From Frigidibacter sp037095735 (GTDB lineage Bacteria; Pseudomonadota; Alphaproteobacteria; Rhodobacterales; Rhodobacteraceae), in assembly GCF_037095735.1 (NCBI RefSeq), contig NZ_JBAWKD010000016.1, positions 1-64,000 of the forward strand: DNA of 64,000 nt, given 5' to 3'. The notes under the pieces were generated by a model, which saw only the letters and a program-made list of their open reading frames with translations, searched no databases and was not told where the DNA came from. This document shows, piece by piece, positions 8,218-16,435 of this stretch. Numbering within the stretch: position 1 is the stretch's first letter; every line of letters starts with the position of its first letter. The position numbers and the translations under genes are program-made.

Positions 8218-8982
8218 TCACGCGATCGGATCGAACCGCAGGTGGCGCGTGCCGTCATCGGGATCGACCAGCGCGCGGGCGCGCACGCCGAACACCCGTT
8301 CGAGAAGTGGGGGCGTCAGAATCTCGGCAGGTGCTCCGACCGCCACGAGACGCCCGCCCTGCATCACCCCCAGCCTGTCGCAGCCCATCGCCTGGTTCAG
8401 GTCGTGCAGCGCGATGACCGTCGTCAGTCCCAGCCCCGCCACCAGCTGCAGGATCGAAAGCTGGTGCCGGATGTCCAGATGGTTCGTGGGCTCGTCAAGA
8501 AGCAGCACCCGGGGTTGCTGCGCGAGGGCCCGCGCGATGTGGACCCGCTGCCGCTCGCCGCCCGACAGGGTGGCCCAGTCGCGCGCCTCGAACCGCTGCA
8601 TGTCCGTCGCGGCGATGGCGCGGGCGACATGCCGGTCATCCTCTGCCGACCAGGGCTGCAGGGCCGAGAGCCACGGCGTGCGGCCCAGTTCCACCGCGTC
8701 CCTGACGGTGATGCGGTCGGCGGTTTCGGCCTGCTGCTGCACGAAGGCCAGCCGCCGCGCCACCTCGCGCGCGCCTAGCCGGCCCAGCGGCGTGCCGTCA
8801 AGCAGCGCCTCGCCCCGCGTCGGTCGCGACAGGCCCGCCAGCAGGCGCAGCAGCGTGGACTTGCCGGACCCGTTGGGCCCGATCAGCCCGAAGACTTCGC
8901 CGGGCGCGATCTCCAGCGTGACGTCCTGCACGATCCAGTGGCTGCCGCTGCGCCAGCCAAGCCCTTCGCCGCAAAGCCTCAT
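8218..8982 (-). CDS. btuD: Corrinoid ABC transporter, ATP-binding protein (BtuD-like)
   Basis: 254-residue ATPase of the FecE/BtuD class. Walker A is GPNGSGKST near 35-43, signature LSGGERQR, Walker B LLLDEPTNHLD, and switch His in IALHDLN. The start overlaps the permease stop by 4 bases. The fold alone does not separate iron from vitamin B12 importers; the B12 assignment rests on the cobalamin riboswitch heading this operon. The operon is therefore distinct in control from the similar siderophore operon at 696-4565. Confidence 0.8.
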   Translation of the reverse strand: MRLCGEGLGWRSGSHWIVQDVTLEIAPGEVFGLIGPNGSGKSTLLRLLAGLSRPTRGEALLDGTPLGRLGAREVARRLAFVQQQAETADRITVRDAVELGRTPWLSALQPWSAEDDRHVARAIAATDMQRFEARDWATLSGGERQRVHIARALAQQPRVLLLDEPTNHLDIRHQLSILQLVAGLGLTTVIALHDLNQAMGCDRLGVMQGGRLVAVGAPAEILTPPLLERVFGVRARALVDPDDGTRHLRFDPIA

Positions 8983-10049
8983 CCGGCGGCCCTGCCGCGG
9001 ACGAGGATCAGCGCGAAGGCCGGCGCGCCGACAAGGGCGGTCACGACGCCGATCGGAAGCACCTGGCCCGGTACGACGATCCGCGACAGCACGTCGGCCG
9101 CGATCAGGAACACCGCGCCGATCAGCGCGGCCAGTGGCATCATCGTGCCATGGCGCGGGCCGGCGAGCAGCCGCGCGGCATGCGGCACGACGAGGCCCAC
9201 GAAGCCGATCGACCCGGTGATCGACACCAGCGCCGCGGTCGCAAGCGCCGTGGCAAGGATCAGCAGCGCCTGCACGCGCCGCACCGGCACGCCAAGCGCG
9301 GCGGCGCTGTCGGCGCCGAAGGTGAAGGCGTCGAGCGCGCGGGTATGCCAGAGCGCGACCACCACGATCAGCACGGCTGCCGGCAGCGCCAATGCGACAT
9401 CGGGCCAGCGCACCCCCGACAGGTTGCCCATCAGCCAGAAGAGGATCCCGCGGGCCTGCTCGGCATTGGCGGACCGTGCGATCAGGAAAGACGTCAGCGC
9501 ATTGAAGAGCTGCGAGCCGGCGATGCCGGACAGGATGATCAGCCCCGCGCCCCGCGTCCCCACGCCGCCCCCCGCCGCACGCGCGAGGGCGGCGACGATG
9601 GCGAAGGCGGCGACCGCGCCCGCGAAGGCGCCAAGCGACATCGACACCGCCCCGGCGCCGATCCCGGCCACCGCGACCAGCACCGCGCCGGTCGAGGCCC
9701 CGGCAGAGATCCCCAGCAGGTAGGGGTCGGCCAGCGGGTTCCTGAGCAGCGCCTGCAGGATCACCCCGCAGACCGCGAGCCCCGCGCCGCAGCCCGCGGC
9801 GACCAGCGCCCGGGTCAGGCGATAGGCCCAGACGATCCCGTCATCGATCGGCGCGACGGGAAAGCCCGCGTCGAACAGCCGGTTGGCGAGCACCGCCAAC
9901 ACGGTGCCGGGCGGGATCCGGGTCTCGCCGATGCAGATGCCGCCGAGCACCGCCGCACCAAGGATCAGCGCGGCGCCCGCGAGGCGCCAGCCGAGGCAGC
10001 CGATCCGCCCGAGGCCGCGCATCGGCGAGGTGTCGGCGGCAAGGCTCAT
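8979..10049 (-). CDS. btuC: Corrinoid ABC transporter, permease (BtuC-like)
   Basis: 356-residue FecCD/BtuC-family permease with about ten membrane segments. Motifs: YRLTRALVAAGCGAGLAVCG, LLRNPLADPYLLGISAGAS and GSIGFVGLVVPHAARLL. The ATG at 10049 overlaps the stop of the binding-protein gene (ATGA). The open frame continues upstream for over 1 kb inside the binding-protein gene, but that part is a shadow frame. A single permease gene suggests a homodimer, as in BtuCDF, in contrast to the two-permease siderophore system nearby. Confidence 0.82.
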   Translation of the reverse strand: MSLAADTSPMRGLGRIGCLGWRLAGAALILGAAVLGGICIGETRIPPGTVLAVLANRLFDAGFPVAPIDDGIVWAYRLTRALVAAGCGAGLAVCGVILQALLRNPLADPYLLGISAGASTGAVLVAVAGIGAGAVSMSLGAFAGAVAAFAIVAALARAAGGGVGTRGAGLIILSGIAGSQLFNALTSFLIARSANAEQARGILFWLMGNLSGVRWPDVALALPAAVLIVVVALWHTRALDAFTFGADSAAALGVPVRRVQALLILATALATAALVSITGSIGFVGLVVPHAARLLAGPRHGTMMPLAALIGAVFLIAADVLSRIVVPGQVLPIGVVTALVGAPAFALILVRGRAAG

Positions 10050-11059
10050 TGCGACAGTGCCTTCATGCCATCGGTCAGCGCCTCGAGCCCGTCGACGATC
10101 TGCAGGGCGGGATGCATCGCCTCGGCGTCGATGATCAGGATGCGGCCGTTGCGCACCGCCGTCATCTGGCTGGTGACAGGGTCGGACTTCAGGAAGGCGA
10201 GCTTCTTTTCGTAATCGTCGGCCGGGAAGCGGCGACGGTCCATCTTGGCGATGACCACGACCGAAGGATCGGCCTTGGCGATCGCCTCCCAGCCCACGGT
10301 CGGCCATTCCTCGTCGGATTGCACGACGTTGCGCAGGCCAAGCTGGCGCATCATCCAGGCCGGGATGCCGCGCTGTCCCGCGACATAGGGATCCAGATCC
10401 ATGTCCGCGCTCGAGAACCAGACCACGGCAGAGGCATCCGGCAGCGACAGCGCCTTCGCGGTTTCGACCGCCTTCGCCTCGCGCGCCTTCAGCGCCGCGA
10501 TCACCTCTGCTCCCTGGTCCTGACGGTCCATGATCGCGGCCATTTCCGCGATCGACTGGTAGAGCGTGGCGATGTCGAAATCGGCGGTGCGGGTGCCGTC
10601 CCCGCCCGAGAGGTTGTCCTTGCCGATGCAGTCGGGCGGCATGACATAGGCGGGGATCCCGAGGTCCGCGAACTGCTCGCGGGTGCCGACCGCACCCTGC
10701 GGACCGATCATCCATTCGTACATCGTCGGCACGAAGCCGGGCCGCTTGCCGACCACGGATTCGAAGCTTGGGGTGTTGTCGGCGATGCGTTCCACCTTCG
10801 CATCCGCCTCGGCAAAGGCGGGCATCACGCTGTTGAACCACAGCGAGGTGCCGGCCATCCGGTCCTCGACCCCCAGCGCGTAAAGCACCTCGGTGGCGGC
10901 CTGGCCCACGGTGACGACATTGTCGGGCCGGGCGGGGAAGGTGATCTTGTGACCGCAGTTGTCGAGGGTCAGCGGATAGACGGTCTGCTGGGCGGGTGCC
11001 GGGGTGGCGGCCAGCAGCGCAAGGCCGGCGAGGCCGGCGCGAAGCGACGGAAACTGCAT
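10046..11059 (-). CDS. btuF: Periplasmic corrinoid-binding protein (BtuF-like)
   Basis: 337 residues from the ATG at 11059, which begins a clean Sec signal peptide (MQFPSLRAGLAGLALLAATP, cleavage after APA). The mature part has the PeripBP_2 layout (NVVTVGQAATEVLYALGVED, then a KADPSVVVIAK-type linker). It heads a three-gene operon under a cobalamin riboswitch, so it probably binds cobalamin or a precursor. An in-frame ATG at 11197 has a better ribosome site (AAGGAG) but would add 46 Arg/Pro-rich residues before the signal peptide; I consider it less likely. Confidence 0.78.
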   Translation of the reverse strand: MQFPSLRAGLAGLALLAATPAPAQQTVYPLTLDNCGHKITFPARPDNVVTVGQAATEVLYALGVEDRMAGTSLWFNSVMPAFAEADAKVERIADNTPSFESVVGKRPGFVPTMYEWMIGPQGAVGTREQFADLGIPAYVMPPDCIGKDNLSGGDGTRTADFDIATLYQSIAEMAAIMDRQDQGAEVIAALKAREAKAVETAKALSLPDASAVVWFSSADMDLDPYVAGQRGIPAWMMRQLGLRNVVQSDEEWPTVGWEAIAKADPSVVVIAKMDRRRFPADDYEKKLAFLKSDPVTSQMTAVRNGRILIIDAEAMHPALQIVDGLEALTDGMKALSQ

Positions 11060-11238
11060 CTGGATCTGTCCTGTGATCAGGGTCCGGGACCGCCGGGAAG
11101 GGGGGCAGAACCGCGCGCGCGCGGCCGGGCCGGGGCCCGGATCGAGACGGAGAGGGCTCGCGGGATCCCGGGACCACCGCGCATCATCGGCGCGCATCGC
11201 TGCTCCTTCCGGGACACCCCGCCCGGGTTGCTGAGGTT

Positions 11239-11429
11239 GCGATGGCAGGTCTCCTGACTCGCGGGTCGTGGCTTGCCCCGCCTTCCCGCAGCCCTGGGGG
11301 CTGCAGTGGCATCGGGGGTCGCTCGCCGCTCACAGTTGCGGGGGCAGTCGCGGGTTCGGCGCCTGATGGCTACACCTCACCGCGTTCCCTTTTCATCCGG
11401 GCAGGCTGGGCCGGCCCGGAAACCATCGC
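11239..11429 (-). ncRNA. Cobalamin (AdoCbl) riboswitch
   Basis: On the minus strand all conserved blocks are present in order: closing stem GCGATGG (11423-11429) pairing with CCATCGC (11239-11245), a GC hairpin, AAAAGGGAACGCGGTGAGG, GCCCCCGCAACTGT in the form CTGCCCCCGCAACTGTGAGC, GCCACTG, GGGAAGGCG, and GACCCGCGAGTCAGGAGACC. This is the classic B12 element. It lies about 180 bases upstream of the btuF-like start and should repress the operon when adenosylcobalamin is abundant. The leader between it and the gene is very GC-rich (CCGGGCCCCGG-type stems near 11110-11150) and could form the expression platform. Confidence 0.95.
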
Positions 11430-11540
11430 CACCGGGATGCCCGACACGCCCGGCCACGTCAAGCGCGGTGATGTCGCCGCGCCGAAACTCGATCGCAAAG
11501 CCAGGGCAGCCGTCCCGTCCCGGCCGCGGACCGGGGACGA

Positions 11541-12482
11541 TCAACCGGTGCCGGCATGCGCGAACAGCAGTGATCTGAGCTCGTTCAGCAGGGGCGATGC
11601 CGCGCGACCGCGCAGGGTGACCAGCCCATAGGGTTCGAGCCCGCCCGCAAGCTCCACGGGCAGGATCTGAAGGATGCCGCTCGCGACGTAATGCGCCGCC
11701 ACCATATGCGGCATCACCGCCAGCATCTGGCTGTTCTGCAGCAGCGTCGTCGCCATCAGCATCGAGCCGGTTTCGACGATCGACTCGGGTGCGGGGATGC
11801 GTTCGGCACGGAACGTCGCCTCGACCACCTGCCGCAGCGGGCTCGACATCGGCTGCATGATCCAGGCGCGACGGGCCAGATCGCGCAGCGTCAGGCGGCC
11901 TTCGGCGGCGACCGGGTTGTGCGCGCCGGCGACGATCGACAGGCCCTCGGGGCTGAGTTCCGCAAAATCGGTCAGCCGAGCAAGGCGCGCCCCCACCCGC
12001 CGGCCGATGACGACGTCGAGCCGCCCCTGTTCAAGCTGGGGCATCAGCATGTCGGAGGTGTCGATGGTGATGCTGATCTCGGCCCGGGGGTGGGCCTCTT
12101 TCATCCGGGCGACCGCCAGCGCGAGTGGGCCCGCGGCGGCCGCGGTGATCGAGCCGATGGCAAGGCGCCCCTCGGCGCCCGAGGCCAGCGCGGCCAGCGC
12201 CTCGCGCAGGTCGCCGAACCCCGACAGCAGCAGATGCGCCTGCCGGATCAGCACCTCGCCATAGATCGTCGGCGTCAGGCCGCGGCGGTTGCGCTCGAAC
12301 AGCGGCAGACCCAGCGACTGTTCCATTTCGGTCAGCATCTTCGTCGCCGCGGGCTGACTGACGCCGAGCCTCTCAGCCGCCTTGCGCAGGCTTCCCAGAT
12401 CCTGAAGCGCGACGGCCAGCGACAGCTGCCGCAAGCGCAGGCGGCCCAGCAGTTGGGCGGTCGAGGGCAGAGTGACTGACAT
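11541..12482 (-). CDS. LysR-family transcriptional regulator
   Basis: 313 residues from the ATG at 12482 (a GTG six bases earlier is also possible). The N-terminal winged helix reads LRLRQLSLAVALQDLGSLRKAAERLGVSQPAATKMLTEME in family order. The C-terminal part is the LysR substrate-binding fold (EGRLAIGSI, LDVVIGR, GSMLMATTLLQ), of the CbaR/GbpR-like kind (AAAGPLALA, PLLNELRSLL). It is divergent from the TRAP operon, which it most likely controls. A perfect palindrome overlaps its start codon. Confidence 0.88.
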   Translation of the reverse strand: MSVTLPSTAQLLGRLRLRQLSLAVALQDLGSLRKAAERLGVSQPAATKMLTEMEQSLGLPLFERNRRGLTPTIYGEVLIRQAHLLLSGFGDLREALAALASGAEGRLAIGSITAAAAGPLALAVARMKEAHPRAEISITIDTSDMLMPQLEQGRLDVVIGRRVGARLARLTDFAELSPEGLSIVAGAHNPVAAEGRLTLRDLARRAWIMQPMSSPLRQVVEATFRAERIPAPESIVETGSMLMATTLLQNSQMLAVMPHMVAAHYVASGILQILPVELAGGLEPYGLVTLRGRAASPLLNELRSLLFAHAGTG

Positions 12483-12495
12483 AACCACAGGTTAT
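12481..12495. promoter_or_regulatory. Candidate LysR operator
   Basis: ATAACC-ACA-GGTTAT is a perfect 15-base palindrome that also satisfies the LysR T-N11-A rule. It overlaps the regulator's own start codon and lies about 80 bases ahead of the TRAP operon. A TTGACG hexamer at 12517-12522 may be part of the TRAP promoter; a matching -10 box is not obvious. Confidence 0.55.
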
Positions 12496-12571
12496 CACAA
12501 CATAGCCACATTACAATTGACGGATATACCAAATCGCGGCCTTCTCCGCTCAATCATCGGAGGAGGATGGG

Positions 12572-13126
12572 ATGGAGGCTCTGGGAAGGCTCGCGCTTGG
12601 CGGGCTGCGGCTGTTCATCGTCGCGGCGCTGGCCGTGATGATCGGGCTCGTGTTCCTGAACGTCGTGCTGCGCTACGGCTTCAACTCGGGCGTCAGCGTG
12701 TCCGAAGAGCTGTCGCGGATGCTCTTCGTCTGGCTGATCTTCACGGGCGCGGTGGTGGCGATGTACGACCACAGCCACATCGGCGTAGACAGCCTGCTGC
12801 GCCGGATGCCGCGGGGCGGGCAACTGGTCTGCGCGGTGATCTGCGACGCGCTGATGCTGTTCTGCTGCGGGCTTCTGCTGGTGGGAAGCTGGCGCCAGAC
12901 GGGCATCAACTGGGGCAACCTCGCACCGGTGACCGGTCTGCCGATCGGCCTGTTCCACCTGGCGTCGCTGACCGGCAGCCTCGGGCTGATCGTGGTGATC
13001 GCCAGCCATCTCTTCCGGCTTCTGTCGGGCCGCGCGACCGCCGAAGACCTCGTGCAGGTCGCCGAGAGCGAGGACCTGCCGCACCCGGTGCCCGGGTCTG
13101 CCGCCGCGGCGGGGGGCAAGCCATGA
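12572..13126 (+). CDS. TRAP transporter small permease (DctQ family)
   Basis: 184 residues with four hydrophobic segments. The DctQ features are visible: LRYGFNSGVSVSEELSRMLFVWLIFTGA and the HIGVD stretch after the second segment. GGAGGAGG lies 5 bases before the ATG. It associates with the DctM partner encoded next (4-base ATGA overlap) in a secondary, sodium-driven importer that takes its substrate from the DctP protein of the same operon. The substrate is unknown, but most such systems carry organic acids. Confidence 0.88.
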   Translation: MEALGRLALGGLRLFIVAALAVMIGLVFLNVVLRYGFNSGVSVSEELSRMLFVWLIFTGAVVAMYDHSHIGVDSLLRRMPRGGQLVCAVICDALMLFCCGLLLVGSWRQTGINWGNLAPVTGLPIGLFHLASLTGSLGLIVVIASHLFRLLSGRATAEDLVQVAESEDLPHPVPGSAAAAGGKP

Positions 13127-14400
13127 CCGCCGCGCTCTTCATCGGATCCATCCTCGGGTCGATGGCCATCGGCGTGCCGGTCGCCTTCGCGCTGATCCTG
13201 TGCGGCGTCGTGCTGATGCTGCAGCAGGGCATGTTCGACGCGCAGATCGTGTCGCAGAACCTCGTCGGGGGCGCCGACAGTTTCCAGCTGCTGGCGGTGC
13301 CGTTCTTCCTGGCGGCGGGCGAGTTCATGAACGCGGGCGGGCTGTCGCGGCGGATCGTCGATCTGGCCGTGGGCCTTGTCGGCCACTTCCGCGGCGGCCT
13401 CGGCTATGTCGCGATCCTGGCCGCGGTGATCATGGCCTCGATGTCGGGCTCGGCCGTGGCCGACACCGCGGCCATCGGCGCGATGCTGATCCCGATCATG
13501 CGGCAGGCCGGATACCGGGTGAACCAGTCCTCGGGGCTGATCGCGGCGGGGGGCATCATCGCGCCGATCCTGCCGCCCTCGATCCCGTTCATCATCTTCG
13601 GCGTCACCGCCGGCGTTTCGGTCAAGAAGCTGTTCTTGGCCGGGATCGTGCCGGGACTGGCGATGGCGGCGGCGCTGGTCGCGACCTGGTGGTGGCTCTC
13701 GCGCCGGGACGAGACGCTGGTGACCCCCAAGGTCCCGGCGGCCGAGGTCTGGCGGCGGTTCCGCGACAGTCTCTGGGCGCTGGCGATCCCGCTTCTGATC
13801 GTCGTGGGCATCAAGCAGGGGATCTTCACGCCGACCGAGGCCGGCGTCGTCGCCGCGGTCTATGCGCTTGTGGTCGGGATGTTCGTCTACCGCGAACTGA
13901 AGCCCGCCGATCTCTTCGGGCTGATGTTGAACGCGGGCAAGACCACGGCGGTGGTGATGTTCCTCGTCGCCGCGGCGACGGTGGCGGCCTGGATGGTGAC
14001 GATCGCCGAGCTGCCGATGATGGTCATCGACCTGCTCGAGCCGCTGATCGACCGCCCGATCCTGCTGATGGCGGTGATCATGGTGGTGATCGTGCTCGTC
14101 GGCATGGCGATGGACCTGGTGCCGACGATCCTGATTCTCGCGCCCGTGCTGATGCCGCTGGTCAAGCAGGCGGGCATCGACCCCACCTACTTCGGCGTGA
14201 TGTTCATCATGAACTGCGCGATCGGGCTGATCACCCCGCCGGTCGGCACGGTGCTGAACGTCATCTGCGGCGTCAGCCGGATCACGATGGACGACGCGGT
14301 GCGCGGCAGCTGGCCGTTCCTGCTGGCCTATCTGGCCCTGCTGGCGCTGTTCACGGTTTTCCCGTCGCTGGTCATCGTGCCGATGCACTGGTTCATGTGA
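13123..14400 (+). CDS. TRAP transporter large permease (DctM family)
   Basis: 425 residues, about 12 membrane segments. DctM landmarks: GVPVAFAL near the start, SFQLLAVPFFLAAGEFMNAGG, MSGSAVADTAAIGAMLIPIM, GGIIAPILPPSIPFIIFG, and near the end NCAIGLITPPVGTVLNV. The ATG at 13123 overlaps the small-permease stop; the same open frame extends some 650 bases upstream but only as a shadow. This is the ion-coupled translocating subunit. Confidence 0.92.
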   Translation: MTAALFIGSILGSMAIGVPVAFALILCGVVLMLQQGMFDAQIVSQNLVGGADSFQLLAVPFFLAAGEFMNAGGLSRRIVDLAVGLVGHFRGGLGYVAILAAVIMASMSGSAVADTAAIGAMLIPIMRQAGYRVNQSSGLIAAGGIIAPILPPSIPFIIFGVTAGVSVKKLFLAGIVPGLAMAAALVATWWWLSRRDETLVTPKVPAAEVWRRFRDSLWALAIPLLIVVGIKQGIFTPTEAGVVAAVYALVVGMFVYRELKPADLFGLMLNAGKTTAVVMFLVAAATVAAWMVTIAELPMMVIDLLEPLIDRPILLMAVIMVVIVLVGMAMDLVPTILILAPVLMPLVKQAGIDPTYFGVMFIMNCAIGLITPPVGTVLNVICGVSRITMDDAVRGSWPFLLAYLALLALFTVFPSLVIVPMHWFM

Positions 14401-14413
14401 GGTGCCCGTTCCC

Positions 14414-15352
14414 ATGCATCTGCCCCCCGACTTCCCGGTCCTCGACGCGCATCAGCACTTCTGGGACCCGGGCGTGAACCACCACCCCTGGCTCTGCGAC
14501 GAGCCGATGATCCCGTTCCGTTATGGTGACTACAGCGCGATCCGGCGGCGCTTCCTGCCGCCCGACTACCTTGCCGCGGCCGCACCGGTCCGTGTCGTGG
14601 CCACGGTCTATGTCGAGACGGAATGGAACCCGTCCGATCCGCTGGGCGAAACCCGCTATATCCACGAGGTCGCCGAGCGTTACGGCTATCCGAACGCGGT
14701 GGTGGCGCAGGCCTGGCTCGACCGGCCCGACGCGGCCGAGGTGCTGGCCGGACAGGCCGCGTTTCCGCTGGTGCGCAGCGTCCGCCACAAGCCCGCCGCC
14801 GCCGCCACGCCGGATGCGGTCGTGCGGGGGCGCCCCGGCGGCATGGACGACCCGCGCTGGCGTGCGGGTTTCGCGGAACTGGACCGGCACGGCCTGATGT
14901 TCGACCTGCAATGCCCTTGGTGGGAGCTTGAGGCCGCGGCGGACCTTGCCGCCGACTTCCCGGACACGACCATCGTGCTCAACCACGCCGGCCTGCCCTC
15001 GGACCGCAGCGCCGAAGGGCTGGCGGGCTGGCGGCGGGCGATGGCGCGGCTGGCCGAGCGGCCGAATGTCGCGCTGAAGATTTCCGGGATCGGCCTGCCG
15101 GGCCGGCCCTGGACGCTGGCCGAGAACGGCCCGGTGATCCGCGAAGCGATCACCCTTTTCGGCTGGCAGCGCTGCATGTTCGCCAGCAACTTCCCCGTCG
15201 ACAGCCTCGTGGGCAGCTTCGCCACGATCTTCGACGGCTTCTACGCGGCGAGCGAGGGATACCCGGAGGTCGTCCGCCGCGCCCTGTTCCACGACACTGC
15301 CGCCCGGATTTACCGCACCACGGCCCCGGTCGGCGCCAAAACGACGGCCTGA
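14414..15352 (+). CDS. Amidohydrolase family protein (COG3618, lactonase-like)
   Basis: 312-residue TIM-barrel metal-dependent hydrolase of the L-fuconolactonase / 2-pyrone-4,6-dicarboxylate lactonase group. LDAHQHFWDP at 10-19 supplies the first metal-binding HxH (His13, His15). WLDRPDAAEV, RSVRHK, and a late LNHAGLP motif follow. Near the C-terminus the family's usual SDWP is SNFPVD, so the conserved Asp is replaced by Asn. It sits between the TRAP permease and binding protein, so it probably acts on the imported substrate or the first lactone made from it. A GTG at 14402 is an alternative start. Confidence 0.8.
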   Translation: MHLPPDFPVLDAHQHFWDPGVNHHPWLCDEPMIPFRYGDYSAIRRRFLPPDYLAAAAPVRVVATVYVETEWNPSDPLGETRYIHEVAERYGYPNAVVAQAWLDRPDAAEVLAGQAAFPLVRSVRHKPAAAATPDAVVRGRPGGMDDPRWRAGFAELDRHGLMFDLQCPWWELEAAADLAADFPDTTIVLNHAGLPSDRSAEGLAGWRRAMARLAERPNVALKISGIGLPGRPWTLAENGPVIREAITLFGWQRCMFASNFPVDSLVGSFATIFDGFYAASEGYPEVVRRALFHDTAARIYRTTAPVGAKTTA

Positions 15353-15376
15353 CGGCCGAATTGGGAGGAGAAGGAC

Positions 15377-16378
15377 ATGACGAAACTGACCCGGATCGGG
15401 GCGCTTGTCGCCTCGGTCGCGCTGCTGGCCGCCCCCGCGATGGCCGAGATCCGCGACACCACGCTGCGTCTTGGCGTGACCCTGCCCGAGGCGCATCCCG
15501 TGGCCAAGGCCGCCCGCAAGTTCGCCGAGCTGGTCGAAGAGGCCTCGGGCGGCAAGATCGAGGTGAAGGTGTTCCCCGGCGCGACGCTTGGCAACGAGCT
15601 GCAGATGCAGTCGGCGCTGCAGGGCGGCACGCAGGACCTGACCATCGGCACCACGACGACGCTGGCCGGCATGGTGCCCGAATTCTCGGCCATCGACATG
15701 CCCTACCAGTTCCGCACCACGGCCGAGGCCGACGCGATCCTTGACGGCGAGATCGGCCAGGCGCTGTTCGACAAGCTGGCGGACAAAGGCCTGATCGGCC
15801 TGTCCTACATGGAGCAGGGCTTCCGCCACACGACGAACAGCAAGCATCCGATCACCAAGTGGGAGGATTTCGCGGGGCTGAAGATCCGCGTCCAACCCTC
15901 GGCCCTCTACATCGACATGTTCAATGGTCTGGGTGCCAACGCGGTGCCGATGACGATCAACGAGGTCTACACCGCGATGGAGACCCATGCCATCGACGGG
16001 CACGAGAACAGCCTGACCGCGATCGACGCGAACAAGTTCCAGGAGGTGCAGAAATACCTGAGCCTCACCGGGCACAGCTACAACGCGCTGGTGCTGATGG
16101 CGGGCAAGCCGAGCTGGGACAAGCTCAACGACGATGAGCGCGCCGTGCTGACCGAGGCCGCCAAGGGCGCGCGCGACTACGAGCGCACGATCACCCGCGA
16201 GCAGAACGAGACTCTGCTGGCCAAGCTGGCCGACGACGGGATGGAGATCAACGAGGTCACCCCCGAAGAGCGTCAGCGCCTTGCCGAGCGGCTTGAACCC
16301 GTGGTCGCGAAGAACACCGACGCGATCGGCGTCGACTGGATGACCAGCTTCTCGGACGCGCTGGCCAAGCTGCGCTGA
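15377..16378 (+). CDS. TRAP transporter substrate-binding protein (DctP family)
   Basis: 333 residues with a signal peptide ending AMA (residues 1-23). The mature protein shows the DctP order: LRLGVTLPEAHPVAKAARKFAELVEE, GKIEVKVFPGATLGNE, and further on GLKIRVQPSALYIDMFNGLGANAVPM followed by EVYTAMETHAIDGHEN. The Arg in KIRVQ is the conserved carboxylate-binding position of the family, supporting an organic-acid ligand. Good ribosome site (GGGAGGAG) before the ATG. Last gene of the LysR-linked TRAP operon. Confidence 0.9.
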   Translation: MTKLTRIGALVASVALLAAPAMAEIRDTTLRLGVTLPEAHPVAKAARKFAELVEEASGGKIEVKVFPGATLGNELQMQSALQGGTQDLTIGTTTTLAGMVPEFSAIDMPYQFRTTAEADAILDGEIGQALFDKLADKGLIGLSYMEQGFRHTTNSKHPITKWEDFAGLKIRVQPSALYIDMFNGLGANAVPMTINEVYTAMETHAIDGHENSLTAIDANKFQEVQKYLSLTGHSYNALVLMAGKPSWDKLNDDERAVLTEAAKGARDYERTITREQNETLLAKLADDGMEINEVTPEERQRLAERLEPVVAKNTDAIGVDWMTSFSDALAKLR

Positions 16379-16382
16379 ACAC

Positions 16383-16418
16383 CCGCGCCCCCCTGCCGCA
16401 GCGGATCGGGGGGCGCGG
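16383..16418. terminator. Bidirectional terminator-like hairpin
   Basis: CCGCGCCCCCC at 16383-16393 pairs perfectly with GGGGGGCGCGG at 16408-16418 (11-bp stem, 14-base loop). It lies in the 57-base gap between two convergent operons. There is no clear T-run, so it may act with Rho or as a 3' end stabiliser. Confidence 0.65.
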
Positions 16419-16435
16419 ATCTGCGGGCCTTGCGC

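Noticed and set aside
8979..11177. A 732-residue reading of the BtuC-like permease with a long N-terminal part
   Set aside because: The extra part is an out-of-frame reading of the binding-protein gene; the ATG at 10049 overlaps the preceding stop and begins at the family start.
14393..16075. Minus-strand open frame of 560 codons
   Set aside because: Antisense to the amidohydrolase and TRAP binding-protein genes, with compositional bias typical of a shadow and no motifs.
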